A DNA stretch of 6,491 bases from Rhizosphaericola sp047606825 (lineage in GTDB: Bacteria > Bacteroidota > Bacteroidia > Chitinophagales > Chitinophagaceae): positions 1 to 6,491 of the forward strand of contig JASGDY010000078.1 in NCBI GenBank assembly GCA_047606825.1, given 5' to 3'. Both the position numbers and the translations under genes were made by a program. A model generated the notes under the pieces. The model saw only the letters and a list, made by a program, of their open reading frames with translations. It ran no database searches and was not told where the DNA came from. Shown piece after piece: positions 1-5,986 of this stretch (position 1 is the first letter of the stretch; each line of letters starts with the position of its first letter).

Positions 1-66
1 CGCTGGCGCACGCGTGTCGCGTGCGCGTCAACATATCAAAGCACACGCGACACGCGTGCGCCAGCG
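1..66. repeat. GC-rich inverted-repeat doublet (REP/BIME-like)
   Basis: Bases 1-26 and 41-66 are reverse complements with one mismatch (C24 against A43), separated by a 14-base A/T-rich spacer. Each arm is also a palindrome: 6-14 pairs with 18-26 around a TGT loop, and 41-49 pairs with 53-61 around ACA with one mismatch. The element can therefore form one long hairpin or two short hairpins side by side. It is far richer in G and C than the following 230 bases. The arrangement resembles paired REP sequences, which in other bacteria are mobilised by REP-associated tyrosine transposases; no such gene is in the window. It could also end transcription of a gene to the left. The structure is certain; its class is inferred, and it touches the window edge so it may extend further. 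Confidence 0.85.
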
Positions 67-118
67 GTGGAAACCTCGATGTCAAGTTTAACGCACCGTA
101 ATGCGTGACGATAGATAA

Positions 119-137
119 GGCAAGTTTGCAACTTGCC
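119..137. repeat. Short palindrome with TGC loop
   Basis: GGCAAGTT (119-126) and AACTTGCC (130-137) are perfect complements around a TGC loop. The hexamer ATAAGG occurs at 115-120 and again at 138-143, overlapping and abutting the palindrome. A second CTTGCC at 146-151 could pair with GGCAAG instead. The TT-TGC-AA centre matches the centre of the palindrome at 5879-5901, so the two may belong to one interspersed family. The remainder of 67-197 shows only a 5-bp hairpin (ACGCA 91-95 with TGCGT 102-106) and no gene. Confidence 0.7.
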
Positions 138-197
138 ATAAGGTTCTTGCCCGGTTATAGACTGCTTTTGACACCCTACCAACTTCCAAAAAAATTT

Positions 198-226
198 TTG
201 TTAATTCATTTTCCCCAATATATTTG
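198..226 (+). promoter_or_regulatory. Bacteroidota-type promoter of the TonB-dependent receptor
   Basis: TATATTTG at 219-226 is a perfect match to the Bacteroidota -7 consensus TAnnTTTG. A TTG at 198-200, 18 bases upstream, fits the usual -33 element. Transcription would start near 232, giving an untranslated leader of about 70 bases that is almost all A and T. No Shine-Dalgarno sequence precedes the ATG at 301; the A-rich TAAAGAAAAA directly before it is typical of this phylum. No Fur-like or other operator is clear to me. Confidence 0.65.
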
Positions 227-300
227 CATTTAATAAATCTATCTTTCTAGTAGGGTAATAGAGTACAAAGTATTTATTATTAATATTTAATAAAGAAAAA

Positions 301-2904
301 ATGAAGCATAAAATTGGTTACTTAGCAATTTTTATCTTATTTCTGTTAGAACCTTCCATCGTGCATGCACAGCAACATATTAGCGGAACAGTTAAAAATG
401 CCAACAATATTCCCATACTGGATGCAGTTGTCACTAATACGGTGAACGGAATACAAGTGCGGACGGATTCATTGGGTCGTTTTGATTTTCCTTACGATAG
501 GCTGCCGTTGCAGTTGAGAATAACGGCGACAGGATTTGTCGCGACCAAGTTCAACGTGACCAGTGTGCAACAGCCTCTGGCGTTTGTATTGGAAAACGAC
601 GCGGCATTTACGGAAGTCATCATCACTTCGCGCCGCCGCCGGGAAACTGCTCAAAGTGTGCCGATTCCCATATCGGTTATCGGAGGCCAACAAGTTGCGG
701 ACGCAGGTGCTTTCAACGTGGAACGCCTGAAAGAATTTGTACCAAGCGTACAGTTTTATTCCTCTACGCCGCGCAACACCACCTTGAACATCCGCGGACT
801 GGGTTCGGTATTTGGGTTGACCAACGACGGTATCGACCCCGGCGTTGGTTTTTATGTGGACGGGGTTTATTATGCGCGTCCGGCGGCAACCTGCGTAGAC
901 TTTATCGACATTGACAGAATCGAAGTATTGCGTGGACCACAAGGGACTTTGTTTGGCAAAAACACGACGGCTGGCGCATTCAATATCACTAGTTCGCCAG
1001 CATCCTTCAAACCGGACGCGAAAGCCGAAGTCAGCTACGGCAACTACAATTACGTACAGGCAAAAGCAACTGTTTCCGGGCCATTGTACAACAAACTGGC
1101 AGGGCGACTTTCCTTTTCCGGAACGCAGCGCAACGGAACGCTCTATAATACACGCACGGAAACTTCCGTCAACACACTCAACAATCTTGGAGTGAGAGGA
1201 CAACTGTTGTACACGCCTTCCGATAAGACGAAGATTACCTTGATTGGCGACGTGACACGCCAACGCCCGGTCGGCTACGCTTTGGTGCTCGGCGGTGTCG
1301 TAACCACGTTGCGCTCTTCGTTCCGTCAGTTCAGTAGCATTATCGCGGATTTGGGTTATACGTTGCCGACGACCAATCCTTTTGACAGAACCATCGACCA
1401 AAACACCCCCGCACGTGCAGACAACGACTTGGGCGGGCTTTCGGTCAATGTAGATGCCAAGATTGGTAACGGCACGCTGACTTCCACTTCTGCTTGGCGT
1501 TACTGGATATGGAATCCGTCCAACGACCGGGACTATACCGGACTTGCCAGCCTCACAAAATCGCAAGGTAATTCCAAACATGACCAGTGGTCCCAGGAAG
1601 TCCGTTATGCCGGAAATATTTCCTCGAAAGTTAGCGGCGTGATTGGTACATTCTTTCTCGCACAGAACCTACGGTCCAACCCTGTACAGACAGAAGAGGT
1701 CGGTGCAGATTATTGGCGTTTTGCGCAACAGTCCGCTACAGGAACCAACGCCTACTGGAGCGAATACAAAGACCTCGTCAACGGCTATGGCGCCAGCACC
1801 TACAATAAAATCAAGTCCTTGAGTGCCGCCGTATTTACCAATATCGACTGGGCGGTGACGGACAAGTTCCATGTGCAGCCCGGACTGCGCTACAACTATG
1901 ACAAAAAAGACGTGGTTTACAGCCGTACCACTTACGGCGGTCAGACGCAGTCCGACCTTGGCGTAACCGATGCCGTCTGGGCAATATTGGATTCTTTGAA
2001 AAAAACGGTTTACAGTGACCAGGCATTTGCATTCAATGCGCACGAAAGCAATTTTTCGGGGCAGTTGACAGTGAGCTATCGCGCCAACAGCCGAATCAAC
2101 GCGTTTGCAACCTTTGCAACCAGCTACAAACCACTCGGTGTCAACGTTGGCGGACTTCCCACTTCCAATGGCACGGTGCTGCTAGACCTTGCGAAGGTCA
2201 AACCCGAAAAAGTCCGACACTACGAACTAGGTATCAAAACTTCTCCGACTTTGAACAGTACCTTGAACCTGACCTTCTTCAATACAGATATCAAGGATTA
2301 CCAAACCACCGTACAGTCTCCCGAAATCGGCGTCAACAGAGGCTATCTCGCCAATGCCGAAAAAGTACGTGTACGCGGCGGCGAACTGGAAGGAAACGCC
2401 CGTTTCCACAACGTTTCGGTGTATGGCGCATTGTCCTATACCGATGGAAAATATGTCAAGTTTGACAACGCGCCACTACCGTTGGAAGAGACAGGTTTGA
2501 AAGATGCCGACGGCAATTCCATTTACTACAAAGACATTTCCGGCGGAAGGTTACCGGGCATATCCAAATGGTCCGGTTCGCTGGGCGGCGAGGTCAATAC
2601 CAACGGTGGTCAACTGTTCGGCATCGATGGAAAATATTTTCTGGCAATAGAATCTTCCGCACGCACTGAGTTTTCATCCAGTCCGACTCCCTCAGCCTAC
2701 CTCAACATTCCCGGTTATGCACTCTTCAACGCACGTCTGGGTTTCCGTGCCAACAAAGGCGTTACCATCTACGCCTGGGGACGCAACATCCTCAACAAAG
2801 ACTACTACGAACAGTTCCTCGTCGCTGGTGGCAACGCTGGGCAGTACGGTGCGGTATTGGGCGACCCACGGACTTATGGCGTAACATTGCGGTATCAATT
2901 GTAA
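301..2904 (+). CDS. TonB-dependent outer-membrane receptor
   Basis: This protein is a ligand-gated outer-membrane beta-barrel that imports a scarce nutrient using energy passed on by TonB-ExbB-ExbD. Residues 1-23 form a signal peptide with probable cleavage after VHA. Residues 26-98 are a carboxypeptidase-regulatory-like beta-sandwich (ISGTV start, DSLGRFDF), common in Bacteroidota receptors. FTEVIITSRRR at 103-113 is the likely TonB box. The plug follows at about 117-230, with NIRGLG, YVDGVYY and the hallmark IEVLRGPQGTLFGKN at 207-221. The barrel runs from about 235 to the end. The 867-residue length is normal for a full receptor. The sequence pattern is closer to the Fe-complex/FyuA-like receptors than to SusC, and no SusD gene follows, so glycan uptake is unlikely; the substrate cannot be named. 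The only cysteine is Cys198, in the plug. The gene has its own promoter and a long hairpin behind it, so it is probably transcribed alone. Confidence 0.93.
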   Translation: MKHKIGYLAIFILFLLEPSIVHAQQHISGTVKNANNIPILDAVVTNTVNGIQVRTDSLGRFDFPYDRLPLQLRITATGFVATKFNVTSVQQPLAFVLENDAAFTEVIITSRRRRETAQSVPIPISVIGGQQVADAGAFNVERLKEFVPSVQFYSSTPRNTTLNIRGLGSVFGLTNDGIDPGVGFYVDGVYYARPAATCVDFIDIDRIEVLRGPQGTLFGKNTTAGAFNITSSPASFKPDAKAEVSYGNYNYVQAKATVSGPLYNKLAGRLSFSGTQRNGTLYNTRTETSVNTLNNLGVRGQLLYTPSDKTKITLIGDVTRQRPVGYALVLGGVVTTLRSSFRQFSSIIADLGYTLPTTNPFDRTIDQNTPARADNDLGGLSVNVDAKIGNGTLTSTSAWRYWIWNPSNDRDYTGLASLTKSQGNSKHDQWSQEVRYAGNISSKVSGVIGTFFLAQNLRSNPVQTEEVGADYWRFAQQSATGTNAYWSEYKDLVNGYGASTYNKIKSLSAAVFTNIDWAVTDKFHVQPGLRYNYDKKDVVYSRTTYGGQTQSDLGVTDAVWAILDSLKKTVYSDQAFAFNAHESNFSGQLTVSYRANSRINAFATFATSYKPLGVNVGGLPTSNGTVLLDLAKVKPEKVRHYELGIKTSPTLNSTLNLTFFNTDIKDYQTTVQSPEIGVNRGYLANAEKVRVRGGELEGNARFHNVSVYGALSYTDGKYVKFDNAPLPLEETGLKDADGNSIYYKDISGGRLPGISKWSGSLGGEVNTNGGQLFGIDGKYFLAIESSARTEFSSSPTPSAYLNIPGYALFNARLGFRANKGVTIYAWGRNILNKDYYEQFLVAGGNAGQYGAVLGDPRTYGVTLRYQL

Positions 2905-2943
2905 TCATAGGTACGGGCGATTGTCCGTCTATGTATTTACCAA

Positions 2944-3003
2944 AACCATTGATAGGAGCAGGGATATTAAGGTGGCTTAATGTCCCTGCTCCTATCAATG
3001 GTT
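2944..3003. repeat. Long near-perfect hairpin, possible terminator
   Basis: Bases 2944-2964 and 2983-3003 are perfect 21-bp complements. Pairing continues inward through one T-G wobble (2965/2982) and six more pairs (2966-2971 with 2976-2981) to a GTGG loop at 2972-2975, so the stem is 28 bp. It begins 40 bases after the receptor stop codon. Its position suits a terminator or mRNA 3'-end stabiliser, but the right arm is followed by CAATTATAAT and not by a T run, and the stem is much longer than an intrinsic terminator needs. An interspersed palindromic element is an equal possibility. Between it and 3177 I see no gene; TATCTTTA at 3016-3023 is one base off a -7 box and might serve mutY, without a clear -33 partner. 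Confidence 0.85.
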
Positions 3004-3176
3004 CAATTATAATCCTATCTTTATCGCCTCAATCATATAACGATGCAGTTACGAAAATATCTATTGTTGGGACTTTTGCCACGGACAACGACAGTGGACA
3101 GCGACGCACAGTGCAGGCTGGTACTTCATGTCTGGAGGTGCAGCCCTTATCTATTACCGAACTATTGACTTTATAG

Positions 3177-4226
3177 ATGTCTGTTTTTTCAAAAAAATTG
3201 TTGACTTGGGACACGACGCAAAACCAGCGCACCATGCCTTGGAAAGGGGAAAAAGACCCGTACAAAATCTGGCTGAGCGAGGTCATACTGCAACAGACAC
3301 GTGTCGAGCAGGGGTGGGCTTACTATGAAAAATTCATTCGCAATTTCCCCGATATAAAAGCATTGGCGGCGGCCGACGACCAATATGTATTTAAGTTGTG
3401 GGAAGGTCTCGGCTATTACAACCGTTGCAAGAACCTGCTGGCAACCGCGCGCTATATAACCAATGAGCGCAATGGACATTTCCCCGACACCTACGACCAG
3501 ATTATCCAGCTAAAAGGCGTCGGGTCCTACACGGCAGCGGCCATCGGCTCTTTTGCATACGACCTGCCCCATCCCGTTTTGGATGGTAACGTCTTCCGTG
3601 TGCTGTCCAGGTATTTCGGAATGGACACGCCCATCGACAGCACCGAAGGACGGAAACTTTTTTCTGAAAAAGCGGAAGACGTCTTGGACAAAAAAAGACC
3701 AGCCCGGTACAACCAGGCCATCATGGATTTTGGCGCGACCGTCTGCACGCCAGCTACACCACAATGCAAGGACTGTAACCTGCAAGACACCTGCACCGCG
3801 TTCCAAAACGGTATGGTCAACAAATTGCCCGTCAAGCAAAAAACACTGACAAAAAGAGTGCGTCACCTCACATGGTTTGTCCTCCATGTCAGAAACGAAG
3901 TCTATATCCACCTGCGCACAGAAAAAGACATCTGGCAGAACCTATACGAATTTTACCTCATCGAAACGGAATCCAAACCCAACTGGAACAAGGATGCCGC
4001 AACCGCCACCATCCAAGAACAGACAGGCGCAAAAGAATTGGAAATCCTGTCCATCTCACCCGAAGCCAGACAACAACTGACCCACCAACTTATCCGGTCG
4101 CATATCATTCAATGCAGACTACCCCATAAGCCGACCGTGTTGAAACAGGTTTGGGTTTCGAAAACAAATCTTTCGCAATATGCGTTCCCGAAAATATTGA
4201 AAGAATTTGTGGAAAGGGAGAGGTGA
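3177..4226 (+). CDS. mutY: A/G-specific adenine DNA glycosylase
   Basis: MutY removes adenine mispaired with 8-oxoguanine, preventing G-to-T transversions in base-excision repair. The HhH-GPD domain covers about residues 1-210. SEVILQQTRV carries the catalytic Glu35, LKGVGSYTAAAIG (112-124) is the helix-hairpin-helix with Tyr118, and VLDGNVFRVLSR carries the catalytic Asp136. These three sit at the same mutual spacing as E43, Y126 and D144 of the Geobacillus enzyme. The 4Fe-4S cluster ligands Cys190, Cys197, Cys200 and Cys206 show the exact X6-X2-X5 spacing. The Nudix-like C-terminal domain, which reads 8-oxoG, spans about 228-345 and is complete in length. Its FSH recognition loop appears as Leu-Ile-Arg (305-307), which is unusual. 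The start is fixed by an in-frame TAG just before the ATG and by the conserved N-terminal PWKGEKDPY. No Shine-Dalgarno sequence is seen. Neighbours are not repair genes. Confidence 0.96.
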   Translation: MSVFSKKLLTWDTTQNQRTMPWKGEKDPYKIWLSEVILQQTRVEQGWAYYEKFIRNFPDIKALAAADDQYVFKLWEGLGYYNRCKNLLATARYITNERNGHFPDTYDQIIQLKGVGSYTAAAIGSFAYDLPHPVLDGNVFRVLSRYFGMDTPIDSTEGRKLFSEKAEDVLDKKRPARYNQAIMDFGATVCTPATPQCKDCNLQDTCTAFQNGMVNKLPVKQKTLTKRVRHLTWFVLHVRNEVYIHLRTEKDIWQNLYEFYLIETESKPNWNKDAATATIQEQTGAKELEILSISPEARQQLTHQLIRSHIIQCRLPHKPTVLKQVWVSKTNLSQYAFPKILKEFVERER

Positions 4227-4270
4227 ATAGTGTGCATCAAACAGTACAAAAATATCAGGCACGTATAAAC

Positions 4271-4356
4271 ACTCCTTATTTTGTTACATAATTTTACCCA
4301 AAACATCCCTTATTTTGTTACATAATTTTATCCAAAACACCCCTTATTTTGTTACA
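4271..4356. repeat. 34-bp tandem repeat, about 2.5 copies
   Basis: Three units begin at 4271, 4305 and 4339 with an exact 34-base period. The first two are complete and differ at only three positions; the third is cut short after TTATTTTGTTACA at about 4356. The shared core is CCTTATTTTGTTACATAA followed by TTTTA and CCAAAAC. Each full copy contains TTAT and ATAA as a split inverted repeat around TTTGTTAC, and TAATTTTA, one base from a -7 promoter box. The array lies between the mutY stop and the ATPase promoter, directly against the latter, so it may hold binding sites for a regulator or be variable in copy number. The units are contiguous without spacers, so it is not a CRISPR. Confidence 0.92.
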
Positions 4357-4362
4357 AATTGC

Positions 4363-4370
4363 TATCTTTG
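4363..4370 (+). promoter_or_regulatory. Probable -7 promoter element of the ATPase gene
   Basis: TATCTTTG is a perfect TAnnTTTG match, placed 24 bases before the ATG at 4394. Transcription would begin near 4377, leaving a leader of under 20 bases with no Shine-Dalgarno sequence. No TTG stands at the usual distance for a -33 element; that position falls inside the third tandem-repeat copy (around 4340-4345), so activity may depend on a protein bound to the repeat. That last point is inference. Confidence 0.55.
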
Positions 4371-4393
4371 CCATATTGTAAAATCAATGGAAC

Positions 4394-5749
4394 ATGGAAT
4401 TTCACAGGAGCTTGTACACGGCATTGCTCGATTGGAAAACAAAACCCAACCGAAAACCGCTCGTCCTGCGCGGCGCACGGCAGGTCGGCAAGACCACGCT
4501 GGTAAAAGAATTTGCCAAAACCTACACGACCACCATCCTGCTCAACCTTGAAAAGAAAGTCGATGCCGACTTCTTTGACGGTACCGACGACGTAAAAGAA
4601 ATCGTGGAATGGATACTCCTCTCCAAAAACATAAAGCGGAAGCCCCGCACACCGACCTTATTGTTCATCGACGAAATACAGGAATCGCCCAAAGCCATCA
4701 AACTATTGCGGTATTTTTATGAAGAAATGCCGGAGCTCCATGTCATCTCTGCTGGTTCTTTGCTCGAATTTGCCTTAAAAGATGTAGAAAGTTTTCCGGT
4801 CGGCAGGATAGAATACCTTTATCTGTATCCGCTCAATTTCATGGAATACCTCAAGGCTCTGGACAATGAAAACCTGTACAACGAACTGCAAAATGTCCCG
4901 ATGCGCAAGATTGCACACCGGCCGTTGATGGACCAATTCCACCGCTACGCCATCATCGGCGGTATGCCGGAAGTGGTCAAGGAATACCTGCGGCAAAACA
5001 GTATTGCCGCCTTGGCTCCAACGTATGAAAGCATCTGGACTTCCTATACCGACGACGTGGAAAAATATGCCGCCACACCGAGCGTCAAGCAAGTCATAAA
5101 ATTTGTCCTGAAAACAGCATCCGGCTTTATCGACCAGCGCATCAAATTCCAAAATTTTGGCAACTCCAACTACAAATCCCGCGAAGTGGGAGAGGCTCTC
5201 CGCGACCTGGACAAAGCCAAAATCGTCCGACTGGTCTATCCAACGACATCCGTTGCACCGCCGATTGTCAGCGATTTCAAAAAATCGCCACGGCTGCAAA
5301 TATTGGACACAGGCATCGTCAATTACACGCTCGGCATCGCACACGAACTTTTGGCATCCGACGACCTGAGCGACAGCTACAAAGGCGCATTGATTCCGCA
5401 TCTCGTCAATCAGGAACTCATATCACTGCAATGCCATAAATCCGAAACACCACATTTCTGGGTACGGGAAAAAGCGCAATCTTCCGCAGAAGTCGATGTC
5501 GTCGTGCCTTACAACAATTACCTCATCCCCGTGGAAATCAAGTCGGGAAGTACCGGTTCGCTCAAATCGCTGCACCAGTATATGGACACCGTGGACCATC
5601 CTTATGCCGTTCGTATCTATGGCGGCGAACTGGAAATACAACACACCAAAACGCCACAGGGAAAACCATATATACTGATGCACCTGCCTTATTATCTCGG
5701 TACGAAGCTGTATGAATATTTGGGGTATTTGGTGGAGGGGAATAAATAG
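4394..5749 (+). CDS. AAA ATPase with DUF4143 (PD-(D/E)XK-like) C-terminus
   Basis: This is a member of the widespread ATP-binding family annotated as AAA_14 plus DUF4143, whose biological role is not established. Walker A is GARQVGKTT at 27-35 (Lys33), Walker B is LLFIDEIQE at 89-97 (Asp93, Glu94), and VISAGSLLEF (118-127) is the usual sensor strand. The middle (about 180-345) contains the conserved YAIIGGMPEVV and the LQILDTGIVNY segment. Near the end, AEVDVVV and IPVEIKSG (Glu366, Asp368, Glu381, Lys383) fit the PD-(D/E)XK nuclease-fold signature, so DNA cleavage or binding is conceivable but unproven. At 451 residues the protein is full length with no frameshift. The ATG at 4394 is the only sensible start, since a TAA lies in frame at 4379 and the ATG at 4387 is out of frame. 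No partner gene follows within the window. Its tandem-repeat leader suggests separate regulation from mutY. Confidence 0.92.
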   Translation: MEFHRSLYTALLDWKTKPNRKPLVLRGARQVGKTTLVKEFAKTYTTTILLNLEKKVDADFFDGTDDVKEIVEWILLSKNIKRKPRTPTLLFIDEIQESPKAIKLLRYFYEEMPELHVISAGSLLEFALKDVESFPVGRIEYLYLYPLNFMEYLKALDNENLYNELQNVPMRKIAHRPLMDQFHRYAIIGGMPEVVKEYLRQNSIAALAPTYESIWTSYTDDVEKYAATPSVKQVIKFVLKTASGFIDQRIKFQNFGNSNYKSREVGEALRDLDKAKIVRLVYPTTSVAPPIVSDFKKSPRLQILDTGIVNYTLGIAHELLASDDLSDSYKGALIPHLVNQELISLQCHKSETPHFWVREKAQSSAEVDVVVPYNNYLIPVEIKSGSTGSLKSLHQYMDTVDHPYAVRIYGGELEIQHTKTPQGKPYILMHLPYYLGTKLYEYLGYLVEGNK

Positions 5750-5765
5750 ACGGAAGATAACTTAC

Positions 5766-5792
5766 TAGAGTGATAGCCTTTGTTTCGCTCTA
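5766..5792 (+). terminator. Weak hairpin after the ATPase gene
   Basis: TAGAGTGA (5766-5773) can pair with TCGCTCTA (5785-5792) including one G-T wobble, around an 11-base loop. It begins 17 bases after the stop codon, so it is placed where a terminator would be. The stem is short and no T run follows, so the call is tentative. Confidence 0.3.
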
Positions 5793-5874
5793 TTGACTTG
5801 TTCCGGCGGGCTGTCCAGTTCTAATCATTAAATAATACGATTTTGATTTATATTTTAGACCAAAAACCCATTTG

Positions 5875-5986
5875 CGCTGTTCGGGATTTGCAATCCCGAA
5901 CGCTTATCGGTGCATTTGTAATGCACTGCTATTTGCGGATTGCAAATCCGCCGATACGGCATCAGGATTACAAATCCTGAAGAGCG
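5875..5986. repeat. Cluster of four nested short palindromes
   Basis: Four perfect palindromes lie in about 100 bases. P1 pairs 5879-5888 with 5892-5901 (loop TGC), P2 pairs 5910-5916 with 5920-5926 (TGT), P3 pairs 5935-5941 with 5945-5951 (GCA), and P4 pairs 5962-5969 with 5973-5980 (ACA). All share ATT-loop-AAT at the centre while the outer arms differ from each other yet remain self-complementary. Loops are TGY in the first two and the reverse complement RCA in the last two, so the cluster is an inverted arrangement. TATCG (5905-5909) is complementary to CGATA (5952-5956), enclosing P2 and P3, and CGCT (5875-5878) to AGCG (5983-5986), enclosing everything. Similar palindromes are, to my recollection, scattered in Bacteroidota genomes, often producing spurious ORF calls. 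A mobile REP-like origin or a structured RNA are both possible. Confidence 0.88.

Noticed and set aside
469..1581. A 370-codon open frame on the - strand
   Set aside because: It is antisense to the receptor's signature motifs, has Cys/Arg-rich unstructured composition and matches no family; it is a shadow of codon bias in the real gene.
301..2904. SusC of a polysaccharide-utilisation locus
   Set aside because: No SusD, glycan-degrading enzyme or sigma/anti-sigma pair is nearby, and the plug pattern fits the general iron-complex-type receptors better.
3068..3150. Structured leader or riboswitch before mutY
   Set aside because: Only 4-5 bp complementarities (CCAC/GTGG, GCAC/GTGC, GGCTG/CAGCC) are found; none forms a consistent fold or resembles a known riboswitch class.
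3128..3328. A + strand frame starting 49 bases before mutY and overlapping its start
   Set aside because: It overlaps the conserved N-terminal coding part of mutY in another frame, and the overlapping half has Arg/His/Ala-rich shadow composition.
4271..4356. CRISPR array
   Set aside because: The 34-bp units are directly adjacent with no unique spacers, only about 2.5 copies exist, and no cas gene is present.
3177..5749. A mutY-ATPase defence or repair operon
   Set aside because: The genes are 167 bases apart, with a tandem repeat and a separate -7 box between them; MutY is a housekeeping enzyme with no known link to DUF4143 ATPases.
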